Assembly: GCF_900119315.1 (NCBI RefSeq)
Contig: NZ_LT827010.1
Location: 5,055,001 to 5,119,000, forward strand
DNA length: 64,000 nucleotides
From: Actinoplanes sp. SE50/110
GTDB taxonomy: Bacteria; Actinomycetota; Actinomycetes; Mycobacteriales; Micromonosporaceae
Reading direction: 5' to 3'
Position 1 is the stretch's first letter, and each line of letters begins with the position of its first letter. The translations under genes were made by a program, and so were the position numbers. Below are positions 44,204-55,009 of this stretch, piece after piece. The notes beneath the pieces were generated by a model. That model was not told where the DNA came from and searched no databases. It was given only the letters and a program-made list of their open reading frames with translations.

Positions 44204-46465
44204 ATGCGCCTGAAGTCCCGCTCCACCCGCGCGGCGCGGCTGCTCGTCGCCGCCGCGGGGCTGTGGTTGCTCGCCGGTGTGGTGTTCGGGGTCGCCGGGG
44301 TCTGCATGCCGGTGCCGGTCTGGGGGCTGTGGCCGATCGGGGTCGCCTCGGTGGCCACCCAGGTCGTCGCCGCGCTGCTCGCCGCGGCCACCGGGGTCGG
44401 GGCGTGCCGCCTCTTCTGGCGCCGGCTGTCGATCGCGTTCACCCTGCTCGGGCTGGCTGTCATCAGCCAGACCCGCGACGCGGTGCAGCACCCCGGGCAG
44501 GTGATCGCGATGGGTCCGCTGACCGGGGCGCTGTACTCCGCCGCGGTGTGTCTCGCCGTGGTCGCCCTGGTCCGGCTGCCCGGCCCGGTCCGTAGCCGGC
44601 GCGCGTCGGTCGCCGTCTGGCTGGACATCGCGATCGTCTCGGCCGCCGCCGGGATGATCGTGGTGCAGGGCCTGATCGTTCTGCCGTCCCCGGTGCCGGA
44701 CGGGCCGCTGGCCACCACGCTGCGGGTGATCGTGGCCGCGGTGGCCAGCGCCGCGGTGCTGGCCATCGTCAAAGCCGGGCTGACCGGCGCCGGCGCGGTG
44801 CCCCGGGCGGCACTCTGGTTCCTCACCCCGGCCGGCCTGCTCGGGCCGGTCTCGCTGGTGCTCGCCGCCGCGTTCCGGTCCTGGCCGCACCTGAACAGCA
44901 CGGTCGCCGCGGTGCTGCCGCTGGGCGTGCTGATCACCCTGTCCGCCGCGGCACAGACCCGGGCCAACCTGACGTGCTCCGACACCCCCGACACCTGGGA
45001 GGCGCCGGGCGAGGTCGCCCGCCGCGCCGGGATCAGCCGGGTCCCGTACGTTGCGGTCGGCGCCACCGTGATCATGCTGCTCGCGGTGACGCTGCGCACC
45101 GGCTACCTGCCGGCCGGGCTGGCCGCCGGCGCGGTGGTGCTGATCGTGCTGGTCCTCGTCCGTCAGCACGCGGCGCTGCGCGACAACAGTGTGCTCGCCG
45201 TCCGGCTGGCCGACCAGGCCAGGCTCGACGACCTCACCGGACTGCCGAACCGCCGGGCGTTCGTCGACGCCCTGCAGGGGCGCACCGGCGACACCACCGT
45301 CGCGGTCTGCGACCTGGACGCCTTCGCCGCCCTCAACGACCGGCTCGGTGACGCCACCGGCGACGCGATCCTGCGGCAGGCCGCCGAGCGGATCACCCTG
45401 ACCGTGGGCGGTACGGCGCTGGTCGCCCGGCTGCTCGGCGACGAGTTCGGGGTGCTGCTGCCGGCCGGCCACCCGCTCGCGGACGGCGACGACCTGGCCA
45501 CCGCGCTGCTGCACGCCTTCCAGGCGCCGCTGCACGACCTGCTGGTCACGGTGACCGTCGGGTCGGCCGGCGGCCGCGGTGCCGCCGTCCCCGACCTGCT
45601 GCGCCGGGCCGAGCTCGCCCTGCAGGCCGCGCAGCGGGTCGGCGCCAACCGGCACCAGCACCACACGCCCGACCTGGACGCCTCCGCCCAGCACCACGCC
45701 GACCTGGCCGCCGCGCTGCGTCGCGGCCTGGAACGCGGCGAGTTCCGGCTGGTCTACCAGCCGATCGTGGAGTTGCCGCTGGGCACCCTGCGGGCGGTCG
45801 AGGCGCTGGTCCGCTGGCACCCGGACGGCGGCAAGCCGGTGTCGCCGGCCGAGTTCATCCCGGTCGCCGAGCAGACCGGCATGATCGTCGAACTCGGCGC
45901 CTGGATCCTCGACACGGCCTGCGCCGACGCGGCCGTCTGGCAGCGCCGGTACGGCGCCGCCGCACCGCGGATCAGCGTCAACGTCTCCGCCCGCCAGCTG
46001 CTGGACCCGGAACTGCCGGCCCTGGTCGCCGCCGTGCTCGACCGGCACGGCCTCGCTCCGGACCAGGTCACCTGCGAGATCACCGAGACCGCGGTGTTCG
46101 CCGGCGGCCCGGCCCTGCACACCGTCACCGCGCTGCGCGGCCTGGGCGTCGGCATCGCCCTGGACGACTTCGGCACCGGGCACTCGTCGCTGACCCTGCT
46201 GCGCACCTGCCCGGTGACCACCCTCAAGGTCGACAAGTCGTTCATCGACGAGCTCAACGGCAGCCCGCAGCAGGAGGCGATCGCCGCGTCGCTGAGCGGC
46301 ATCGCGACCACCCTCGGGCTGGGCGCGGTGGCCGAGGGCGTGGAGACGCAGGAGCAGGCCGACCGGCTGCTCGACCTCGGCTACCGCTACGCGCAGGGCT
46401 TCCACTTCGCCCGGCCGGCGCCGGCCGCCGACATCGACGCGTCCCTGCTGGCGGCCGTAGGCTGA
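44204..46465 (+). CDS. membrane GGDEF-EAL protein with degenerate GGDEF
   Basis: 753 residues. Eight or so hydrophobic segments (about 15-330) form a membrane sensor; then a GGDEF domain (DLTGLPNRRAFVDAL) whose signature reads LGDEF (Leu411-Phe415) in place of [G/A/S]GDEF, and an EAL domain with YQPIVELPLGTLRAVEALVRW (Glu533), ISVNVSARQL, EITETAVF, DDFGTGHSSL and KVDKSFI, all standard for an active c-di-GMP phosphodiesterase. So EAL activity is likely and cyclase activity doubtful. Divergent from the PucR gene across a 168-base gap. Confidence 0.92.
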   Translation: MRLKSRSTRAARLLVAAAGLWLLAGVVFGVAGVCMPVPVWGLWPIGVASVATQVVAALLAAATGVGACRLFWRRLSIAFTLLGLAVISQTRDAVQHPGQVIAMGPLTGALYSAAVCLAVVALVRLPGPVRSRRASVAVWLDIAIVSAAAGMIVVQGLIVLPSPVPDGPLATTLRVIVAAVASAAVLAIVKAGLTGAGAVPRAALWFLTPAGLLGPVSLVLAAAFRSWPHLNSTVAAVLPLGVLITLSAAAQTRANLTCSDTPDTWEAPGEVARRAGISRVPYVAVGATVIMLLAVTLRTGYLPAGLAAGAVVLIVLVLVRQHAALRDNSVLAVRLADQARLDDLTGLPNRRAFVDALQGRTGDTTVAVCDLDAFAALNDRLGDATGDAILRQAAERITLTVGGTALVARLLGDEFGVLLPAGHPLADGDDLATALLHAFQAPLHDLLVTVTVGSAGGRGAAVPDLLRRAELALQAAQRVGANRHQHHTPDLDASAQHHADLAAALRRGLERGEFRLVYQPIVELPLGTLRAVEALVRWHPDGGKPVSPAEFIPVAEQTGMIVELGAWILDTACADAAVWQRRYGAAAPRISVNVSARQLLDPELPALVAAVLDRHGLAPDQVTCEITETAVFAGGPALHTVTALRGLGVGIALDDFGTGHSSLTLLRTCPVTTLKVDKSFIDELNGSPQQEAIAASLSGIATTLGLGAVAEGVETQEQADRLLDLGYRYAQGFHFARPAPAADIDASLLAAVG

Positions 46466-46470
46466 GCGGT

Positions 46471-46728
46471 GTGCGCACGCTGATCGTCCGGGGCGGCTGG
46501 GCGGGCCACGAGCCGGCCGCCACCACCGACTCGTTCCTGGATCTCCTGCACGACCACGGCTGTGACGTACGCGTCGCCGACACCCTGGACGCTTATCGCG
46601 ACCCGGTCGCCTACGACCTGATCGTCCAGTGCTGGACCGGCGCCCGGTTCACCGCCGAGCAGGAGGCCGCGCCGCACGATCACCGGCCGCGGGATCCGGT
46701 GGGCGGGTGGCAGAGCCGGCGACCGTGA
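46471..46728 (+). pseudogene. 5' stub of a ThuA-like gene
   Basis: From GTG 46471, an opening MRTLIVRGGWAGHEP then SFLDLLHDHGCDVRVADTL and DLIVQCWTGARFTAEQE matches the ThuA/trehalose-utilisation family start. After residue 65 the frame turns to unrelated sequence and stops at 46728, while another frame gives a fragment resembling the next ThuA part (RTITGRGIRW). Full-length ThuA is about 200-240 residues, so at least two thirds are missing and a frameshift is present. It lies between the GGDEF/EAL gene and the convergent glgX. Confidence 0.7.
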
Positions 46729-46789
46729 TCGAGACGCTTGAGCTCATCGGGGCGCTGTCCCCGCGCGGCCACGGGTCCCGGCCCGGGGC

Positions 46790-48907
<2,118 letters not shown>

Positions 48908-49028
48908 GTGACGCCCCCGTCGACGCCGGACGCCGCCTGGACGCCCGGACCACTCCCCCGATGCAGCGCCCGGCGCTGCGGAGAGGGGAGATACCCGGTG
49001 CGATATGTCCGAAACGAGGGAAATGCGA

Positions 49029-49054
49029 GCCCGGGACCCCGCGGGGTCCCGGGC
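49029..49054 (-). terminator. 26-bp palindromic terminator after DUF4383 gene
   Basis: GCCCGGGACCCC-GC-GGGGTCCCGGGC (49029-49054) lies seven bases past the stop of the minus-strand DUF4383 gene at 49062. The surrounding gap (48908-49061) holds no gene. Confidence 0.75.
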
Positions 49055-49061
49055 AGCCCGG

Positions 49062-49514
49062 TCAGCGCTCGGCGCGGCGGGACAGCAGCAGGCCGAGAGC
49101 GATCATGCCGACCCCGAGGCCGAGGTGCAGCCAGTCGTCGGCGTTGTTGAGCGGCACGACGTTGGCCGCGGCGTCGTCGCCGACGACCAGCCCGTACACC
49201 CAGAGGACCAGGTAGATCGCGCCGCCGCCGATCAGGAACCGGCGCGCGCCGGGGACGGTGCGGGCCAGCGCCAGACCGGCCAGCCCGAACAGCAGGTGGA
49301 CGATGTTGTGCAGGACCGACACCTGGAAGACGCCGAGCAGGTGCGCGTCCGAGTGGTGCCCGGCGAACGTCATGTCGCCGTAGTCGGTGGTGACGCCCGG
49401 GACGAAGCCGAGCACGCCGACGAGCAGAAAGACGACGGAGACGACGAGGGCCGCGGTACGAAGCGGACTGCGGGCCGCCAGGGCATCGCCGGCGCCGCTG
49501 CGGTGGGTGACCAT
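49062..49514 (-). CDS. DUF4383 membrane protein
   Basis: 150 residues with four transmembrane helices. DUF4383 motifs: LLGVFQVSVLHNIVHLLFGLAGLALARTV in pieces, and NNADDWLHLGLGVGMIALGLLL near the end. Common in actinobacteria, function unknown. A GGAAGGATC ribosome site precedes the ATG. Divergent from the AraC remnant, whose frame runs back into this gene. Confidence 0.9.
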   Translation of the reverse strand: MVTHRSGAGDALAARSPLRTAALVVSVVFLLVGVLGFVPGVTTDYGDMTFAGHHSDAHLLGVFQVSVLHNIVHLLFGLAGLALARTVPGARRFLIGGGAIYLVLWVYGLVVGDDAAANVVPLNNADDWLHLGLGVGMIALGLLLSRRAER

Positions 49515-49878
49515 GGGAGATCCTTCCGGAAGGGGACGGCCCGCATGCCCGACGCGGATCCCGGTAAACCCGCCGATCGAACTCCGTCGCTACCGCCCGC
49601 AACCTCGGGGAGCGCTCCTGCCCCTGGCGGACGCCCGCCTGGCGCACGTCTCGGTGCGGACCCTGACCGGTGCCTTCGTGGCGGCGACCGGGGTGACACC
49701 GCTGCAGTACCAACAGGATCTACGGATGGGGCACGCCGAGCTGCCGCTGGCCACCACGGACCGGGCGGTGGAGCAGGTGGCGCGGGACTGCGGATATGCG
49801 GATCCGCGGCATTTTCGGCGGCTTTTCACCCATCGGTACGGGGTGTCGCCGCGGGCGTTCCGGGCGGCGGTGGCATGA
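49513..49878 (+). pseudogene. AraC/GlxA-type regulator remnant (HTH only)
   Basis: The last 95 residues are a typical GlxA-type AraC HTH: HVSVRTLTGAFVAATGVTPLQYQQ, then ATTDRAVEQVARDCGYADPRHF and SPRAFRA. Upstream, the expected DJ-1-like domain of about 200 residues is absent, and near 49610 the protein-like sense (VATARNLGE) sits in a different frame from LPLADARLAHVS, so a frameshift is present as well. The frame can be opened at ATG 49513, but this lies inside the DUF4383 start region. Its stop overlaps the start of the DJ-1 gene (ATGA). Confidence 0.65.
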
Positions 49879-50903
49879 TGCGGCGCCTGCTGCGGATCGT
49901 GCTCGCTCTGGTCGCCCTCTCCGGCGGCCTCATCGCGATCCCGGACTACGCCGTGGCCACGGCTCCGGAGCCACAGATCGTGGTCGTCCCGGCGTTCACC
50001 GATCCCGCCGCGGCGGCGGAGGCCCCCCTGCGGGAGCTGGTGAACCGCGTACACCGTCGTGGTGGTCTGGTCATGAGCGTCTGCTCCGGCGCCAAGGTCC
50101 TGGCCGCGACCGGCCTCCTCGACGGCCGCCGGGCCACATCCTTCTGGGCCGACCTGCCCGGCCTGCGCCACGACCACCCGGCCACCACCTGGCTCGCCGG
50201 CACCCGCTGGGTCGAGGACGGCAGCGTGCTGACCACGGCCGGCGTCAGCTCCGGCATCCTCGGCGCCCTGCACCTGGTCGACCGGTACGCCGGTCCCGCC
50301 GAGGCTGCCCGGATCACCGCCCGCCTCCACTACCCGGACGCCCCGGTTCCCGGACGCCACCTCTCGCTCGCCGACTACCCGTACGGCCTGCACGCGGTGC
50401 TGCCCTGGTTCCAGCCCACCTACGGCCTGGGCCTCACCGACGGCGTGCCCGAAACAGACACCGCCGCGGCGGCCGAGCTGTACGGCGGCGTCGGCTTCAC
50501 CGCCCGCGTCGTCCCGGTCGGCGACCACCGCATCGTCACCACCGCACACGGCCTGCGGCTGGTCGCCACCCCGATCGGCGACGCGCCCCACCTGGACCGG
50601 CTGATCGTGCCGGGCGTGACCGCGACGACGCTGACCGGCGCCCCCACCTTCCTGCCGCGGACCGCGGCCCGGCCCGGCGACTCGGCGTTCGACCCGGTCC
50701 TGCGCGACATCGCCCGCACCGACGGCCGGGCGACCGCCGTCACGGCCGCCAAGTACATCGAATACCCGGTGCCCGACCTGCCCGCCTCCGGCCGCCCGTG
50801 GCGGCTCATCCTGCTCACGTTCGCGCTGGTCACCGTCGTGATCGCGATTGCGGCCGGTCGATGGCGCATAAAGCGGGCGACGCAGGGCATCCGGGCCGCA
50901 TGA
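49875..50903 (+). CDS. membrane DJ-1/PfpI-family protein, shortened
   Basis: 342 residues starting MMRRLLRIVLALVALSGG. After a hydrophobic N-terminus the sequence enters mid-domain: IVVVPAFTD, then VMSVCSGAKVLAATGLLDGRRATS (Cys of the nucleophile elbow) and LTTAGVSSGILGALHLV. A second half (LTDGVPETDTAAAAELY) and a C-terminal helix (LLTFALVTVVIAIAA) follow. As I recall related proteins, they have about 80 more residues between the N-terminal helix and the first VVVPA strand; here SGGLIAIPDYAVATAP looks like a fusion of those two places. It may still be expressed, being translationally coupled (ATGA) at both ends. Confidence 0.75.
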   Translation: MMRRLLRIVLALVALSGGLIAIPDYAVATAPEPQIVVVPAFTDPAAAAEAPLRELVNRVHRRGGLVMSVCSGAKVLAATGLLDGRRATSFWADLPGLRHDHPATTWLAGTRWVEDGSVLTTAGVSSGILGALHLVDRYAGPAEAARITARLHYPDAPVPGRHLSLADYPYGLHAVLPWFQPTYGLGLTDGVPETDTAAAAELYGGVGFTARVVPVGDHRIVTTAHGLRLVATPIGDAPHLDRLIVPGVTATTLTGAPTFLPRTAARPGDSAFDPVLRDIARTDGRATAVTAAKYIEYPVPDLPASGRPWRLILLTFALVTVVIAIAAGRWRIKRATQGIRAA

Positions 50904-51685
50904 CTTTCGCAGTGGTGACCGGAGCGTCCAGTGGAATCGGCTACGAACTGGCCCGGCAACTCGCCGAACACGGCTACGACCTGCTGATCATCGCCGAGGA
51001 TGAGGGCATCGAGGAGGCCGCGGCCGACCTGCGCCGGGACGGGCGTAACCAGGTCACCGCGGTCCGCGCCGACCTTGCCGACCGGGCCGGCGTGGCGCAG
51101 GCGTGGGCGGCGGTCGAGGCGACCGGCCGGGACGTCGAGGTGCTGGCCCTCAACGCCGGCCGGGGCATCGGCGGAGAGTTCGTCGGCGGCACCGAGCTGG
51201 CCGATGAGCTGAACGTGATCGACGTGAACGTCACCTCCACCGTGCACCTGGCCAAACTGGCACTGCCCGGGATGGTCGCCCGCGGCTCCGGCCGGGTGCT
51301 GTTCACCTCGTCGATCGCGTCCATGATGCCGGGCACCTACCAGGCGGTGTACAACGCGTCGAAGTCGTTCGTGCAGTCGTTCGCCGAGGCGGTGCGCGCC
51401 GAACTCAAGGACACCGGGGTGACGGTCACCGCGCTGATGCCCGGGCCGACCGAGACAAACTTCTTCCACCGGGCCGAGATGGACGACACCCGGGTCGGAT
51501 CCAGCCCGAAGGACGACCCGGCACAGGTCGCCGAACAGGGCATCCGGGCGCTGCTGGAGGGTCGGGAGAAGGTGAACGCCGGCTCGCTGAAGACCCGGGC
51601 GCAGGCGGTGGCCAGCAAGGTGATGCCGGACAGCGCCAAGGCCGAGATGCACCGGCGGATGGCCGAGCCGGGCTCCGGATCGTGA
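50900..51685 (+). CDS. classical short-chain dehydrogenase
   Basis: 261 residues, ATGA overlap with the DJ-1 gene. Cofactor motif VVTGASSGIGYELARQLAE, then ALNAGRG, Ser in VLFTSSIASMMP, catalytic YNASK (Tyr-x-x-x-Lys) and LMPGPTETNFFH. The short Gly-rich loop with no Arg/Lys after beta2 (IIAEDE, acidic) suggests NAD(H) preference. Substrate unknown. Confidence 0.92.
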   Translation: MTFAVVTGASSGIGYELARQLAEHGYDLLIIAEDEGIEEAAADLRRDGRNQVTAVRADLADRAGVAQAWAAVEATGRDVEVLALNAGRGIGGEFVGGTELADELNVIDVNVTSTVHLAKLALPGMVARGSGRVLFTSSIASMMPGTYQAVYNASKSFVQSFAEAVRAELKDTGVTVTALMPGPTETNFFHRAEMDDTRVGSSPKDDPAQVAEQGIRALLEGREKVNAGSLKTRAQAVASKVMPDSAKAEMHRRMAEPGSGS

Positions 51686-52605
51686 CCGCACTGCTGGAAC
51701 TCGGGCAGGCGCTGAAAGCGGCCGGCTACGAGTTCACCACGGTCACGCCGGCCACCCACGCGCGGGTCAACGCGCGGCCGGCCAACGCGGAGGCGCACGA
51801 CCTGCGGGACGTGTTCGGCTGGAGCCGGCCGTTCCGGCCCGCGGTGCTGCCGGCCGGCCTGCTGGAGCTGCTGCGGGCGGCCGACGCCGTCGAGGCGGAT
51901 GGGGAACTGCTGCGCAGCCGGGTGCGGTTCTCGACGTACGACGGCGATCTGTTCCTGCACTCCGCCTTTCCGACCGACGCGGCGGACTCGGTGTTCTTCG
52001 GCCCGGACACCTACCGCATGGCGGACGCCGTCGCCGCCCACCTGGAAAGCCGGGCGGAACCGGTGGCCAGGGCGGTGGACATCGGTTGCGGCACCGGCGC
52101 GGGCGCGATCACGATCGCGAAGCGGGCGCCCGGGGCCGAGGTCCTGGCGGTCGACATCAACGACACGGCGCTGCGGTACGCGCAGATCAACGCCCGCCTC
52201 GCCGGCACCCCCGGGGTCACGCCGCGGCGCAGCGACCTGCTCGACCACGTCGACGGCGACCTCGACCTGATCGTGTCGAACCCGCCGTTCATGGTCGACC
52301 CGGCCGGGCGCACCTACCGCGACGGTGGTGGCGCCGACGGCAACGACCTGAGCCTGCGGATCGTCGACGCGGCCGCCAAACGGCTCGCCCCGGGCGGCGC
52401 GCTGGTGCTGTTCAGCGGCACCGGGATCGTCGGCGGCCGGGACCCGCTGCACACCGCCGCCGCCGAACGGCTGTCCGGAACCGACCTGACCTGGACGTAC
52501 CGGGAGGTCGATCCGGACGTGTACGGCGAGGAGCTGGACGGCCCGGCCTACGCGCACGCCGAACGGATCGCGGTGGTGCTGCTGACCGCCACCCGCCCAT
52601 GGTGA
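51682..52605 (+). CDS. PrmC/HemK-like class I methyltransferase
   Basis: 307 residues, GTGA overlap with the SDR gene. SAM pocket AVDIGCGTGAGAITIAKRAP, DINDTALRYAQINARLAG, and the amide-methylating motif LIVSNPPFMVD (Asn200-Phe203), then YRDGGGADGNDLSLRIVDAA. The NPPF motif marks Gln/Asn or base N-methyltransferases; the N-terminal domain differs from true PrmC, so the target is not release factor with any certainty. Overlaps the ligase gene by several bases. Confidence 0.88.
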   Translation: MTALLELGQALKAAGYEFTTVTPATHARVNARPANAEAHDLRDVFGWSRPFRPAVLPAGLLELLRAADAVEADGELLRSRVRFSTYDGDLFLHSAFPTDAADSVFFGPDTYRMADAVAAHLESRAEPVARAVDIGCGTGAGAITIAKRAPGAEVLAVDINDTALRYAQINARLAGTPGVTPRRSDLLDHVDGDLDLIVSNPPFMVDPAGRTYRDGGGADGNDLSLRIVDAAAKRLAPGGALVLFSGTGIVGGRDPLHTAAAERLSGTDLTWTYREVDPDVYGEELDGPAYAHAERIAVVLLTATRPW

Positions 52606-53684
52606 GGACGGTCGGGGTCGAGGAGGAGTTCCTCCTGCTCGACCCGGCCACCGGGGTCAACCTGCCGGTGGCCGGTCGGGTGGTGGCCGCGCTGCCGGAG
52701 TCGCTGCGTCGGCGCAGCCGCCGCGAATTCCGGCCCAGCATGCTGGAGATGGTCTCGGACGTCTGCGTCGAGGCCGACGACCTGGCCCGGCAACTGGCCC
52801 AGAACCGGGGCGCGGCCGGCGCGGCGGCCGCCACCGCGGGGGTCCTGCTGGTCGCGGTCGGCGCCAGCCCGGTCGCCGAGCCGGACCGGGAACCGGACGA
52901 CGACCCGCGGTTCCGGGCGATCACCGACTTCTACGGCCCGGTCGCCCGGGACCCGGCGCTGTGCGGCTGCCACGTGCACGTCGGCGTCGACGATCCGGAG
53001 CACGCCGTCGAGGTGTGCAACCGACTGCGCCCCGACCTGCCGCTGATCCAGGCCCTGTCGGCGAACTCGCCGCTCTGTGAGGGAGCCGACACCGGGTACG
53101 CCAGCTGGCGCAGCGTCCAGTTGCGGCGCTGGCCGGCACTCGGCCCGTGGCCGCACGCGGGGTCGGTAGCGGAGGTCGAGGAGACGGTGGCGGCGCTGGT
53201 CGCGGCCGGCGAGATGATGGACGCCAGCATGGAGCTGTGGTGGGCACGGCCGTCCCGGACGTTTCCGACGGTCGAGGTGCGGGTGGCGGACGTGGGCCCG
53301 GCACCGGCCGACGCGGTGCTGCTCGCCATGCTGGTCCGCGGGCTGGTGGAGACGTCCACCGAGGGGCCGATGGTCAGCGATCTGCTGCTGACCGCGGCGC
53401 ACGGGAACGCGGCGCGCAGCGGGATGGGAGGCACGCTGCTCTGTCTGCGCACCGGGCGGGCGCGCCCGGCGTGGGACCTGGTGGGCGAGATGGTGGACCG
53501 GATCGCGCCGGCCCTGCGCAAGGCGGGGGATCTCGACGCGGTCGTCGCCGGGCTGGACCGGATCCGGCGTGAGGGGACCGGGGCGGACCGGCAACGGCGT
53601 CTGCTCGCGGCACCGGGCACGACGATCCCGGCGATGCTGCGGGCGTTCAGCGTGTCGCCCGGAGACCGTCCGGCGACGGCCTGA
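52599..53684 (+). CDS. YbdK-type carboxylate-amine ligase (GCS2 family)
   Basis: 361 residues; ATG at 52599 (or GTG 52602) overlaps the preceding stop. GCS2 signatures: TVGVEEEFLLLDPATG, CGCHVHVGVDDPE, ALSANSPLCEGADTGYASWR, and VEVRVADVGP. These enzymes join a carboxylate to an amine with ATP, for example weak gamma-glutamylcysteine synthesis; in actinobacteria the real substrate is usually unknown. It closes a four-gene overlapping operon (49875-53684). Confidence 0.92.
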   Translation: MVRTVGVEEEFLLLDPATGVNLPVAGRVVAALPESLRRRSRREFRPSMLEMVSDVCVEADDLARQLAQNRGAAGAAAATAGVLLVAVGASPVAEPDREPDDDPRFRAITDFYGPVARDPALCGCHVHVGVDDPEHAVEVCNRLRPDLPLIQALSANSPLCEGADTGYASWRSVQLRRWPALGPWPHAGSVAEVEETVAALVAAGEMMDASMELWWARPSRTFPTVEVRVADVGPAPADAVLLAMLVRGLVETSTEGPMVSDLLLTAAHGNAARSGMGGTLLCLRTGRARPAWDLVGEMVDRIAPALRKAGDLDAVVAGLDRIRREGTGADRQRRLLAAPGTTIPAMLRAFSVSPGDRPATA

Positions 53685-53743
53685 CCGGCCGGGTCAGGCT
53701 GCCGCGGCCCTCGCCCTGAGGGTCGTCGTCGAGCTGTGGGAGT

Positions 53744-54703
53744 TCACTCGCGCAGCGAGGTGTGGCCCGCCGCCCAGGCGTCGAGCACCGCGGTGGCCCA
53801 GAGGTTGTCGACGGCCAGCGCGCAGCGGGCGCCCCACAGCACCTGCCCGGCCAGCTCCGGCTCGGCCAGGGCGAACGTGCCGCACATGTCGTGGGCGGCG
53901 ATCTGCTCGTGCACCGCGTCCGCTTCCACGTGCTCGTCGTAGAAGGCGGTCGCGGCCGGGTCGCCGCCCAGCCGGCGCAGGCCGTTGCCGTACGACCGGT
54001 TCGGCAGCGACGAGGTCATCTCGTAGGCGGCCAGGTGGCCGAGGACCGCGCCGCGGCGGGCCCGGTGCAGGCCGAAATACGACATCAGATTGTTCACCGC
54101 GAGCGTCGCGGCCGGCACCGCGTCCAGGTAGGCGTGGTAGCCCAGGTCCAGGCCGAACCAGCTCATCGTCTGCTTGAACAGCTCCTGGTGCATCCGGCCG
54201 GTGACGCCGCCGCCGTACTCGTCGAGCTGGATCTCGATCAGCGCCGCCTTGGCCCGGCCGCCCAGCCGCGGGATCGCCCAGCTGTGCGGGTCCGCCTCCC
54301 GCAGGTGGTAGATCGAGCGGTGCACGACGAACTCGCGGAACTGCTCGCGGGTGGCCCGGCCGCGCAGATAGCCGGAGAGCGACGGGCCGTCGTCGGCCGC
54401 GACGATCGCCGCCAGCTGCGCCGGAACCGTCGACGGGTCGGCCGGTTCCGGGGCGCCGACCAGGGCGTGCAGGGTGTCCGCGTAGCGGCTCTCCAGATCG
54501 GTGCGCAGCCGGAGCAGGTCCGGGTCGTGCTCCCAGGCGTCGTCGACGCCGTCCCAGCCGCGGTAGGCGAGCTCGTAGCAGACGAACAGCGACAGCTGCA
54601 GGTCCTCGTCGCTGTCCGGTTCGGCGGTCAGGTCCCGGGTGACGCCGCCGAGGGTGTCGATCAGGGCGCTGGACAGGGATCCGCGTGGGGACGGCAGTTT
54701 CAT
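53744..54703 (-). CDS. haem-oxygenase-fold iron-containing redox enzyme
   Basis: 319 residues from ATG at 54703. Helical protein with LFVCYELAYRGWDGVDD, FREFVVHRSIYHLREADPHSW, ALIEIQLDEYGGGVTGRMHQELF and EHVEADAVHEQIAAHDM: the scattered His/Glu ligands (in YHL, EIQxDEYG, HVEADxVH) of the iron-containing redox enzyme family (PF14518), a diiron haem-oxygenase-like fold. It is divergent, 51 bases away, from a CDGSH iron-sulfur protein, a recurrent pairing in actinobacteria that suggests a joint redox reaction. Confidence 0.85.
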   Translation of the reverse strand: MKLPSPRGSLSSALIDTLGGVTRDLTAEPDSDEDLQLSLFVCYELAYRGWDGVDDAWEHDPDLLRLRTDLESRYADTLHALVGAPEPADPSTVPAQLAAIVAADDGPSLSGYLRGRATREQFREFVVHRSIYHLREADPHSWAIPRLGGRAKAALIEIQLDEYGGGVTGRMHQELFKQTMSWFGLDLGYHAYLDAVPAATLAVNNLMSYFGLHRARRGAVLGHLAAYEMTSSLPNRSYGNGLRRLGGDPAATAFYDEHVEADAVHEQIAAHDMCGTFALAEPELAGQVLWGARCALAVDNLWATAVLDAWAAGHTSLRE

Positions 54704-54754
54704 GGGCGCTCGAATTCCCGTTTGCGGCGGGCCGAAACGGGGATCACGCACGCC

Positions 54755-55009
54755 ATGACATCGACCATCACCCCGTACGAGGACGGCCCGCTGATCGTGC
54801 GCGGCGACTTCGAGCTGCGCACCCCGGACGGCGACGTGATCGACCCGGCGCGCGCCACGATCGCGCTGTGCCGGTGCGGCAAGTCGGCGGACAAGCCGTT
54901 CTGCGACGGCACCCACAAGACGTTCCGGTTCCGGGCCGGAACCGGACGCGACAACGACCCGCCGGCGCTGCTGACCCAGGGCGGCCAGCCGGCTCCAGAA
55001 GGGCGCTAG
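54755..55009 (+). CDS. CDGSH-type iron-sulfur protein
   Basis: 84 residues with a single CDGSH motif CRCGKSADKPFCDGTH: ligands Cys39, Cys41, Cys50, His54 for a 2Fe-2S cluster. The N-terminal part (YEDGPLIVRGDFELRTPDG) is the usual mitoNEET-like strand region of actinobacterial members. Likely the electron donor or partner of the divergent haem-oxygenase-fold enzyme (inference). Its 3' end overlaps the M20 remnant on the opposite strand. Confidence 0.92.
   Translation: MTSTITPYEDGPLIVRGDFELRTPDGDVIDPARATIALCRCGKSADKPFCDGTHKTFRFRAGTGRDNDPPALLTQGGQPAPEGR

Noticed and set aside
44036..46405. Long upstream extension of the PucR-family frame on the minus strand
   Set aside because: Antisense of GGDEF-EAL sequence; the PucR protein begins naturally at 44035.
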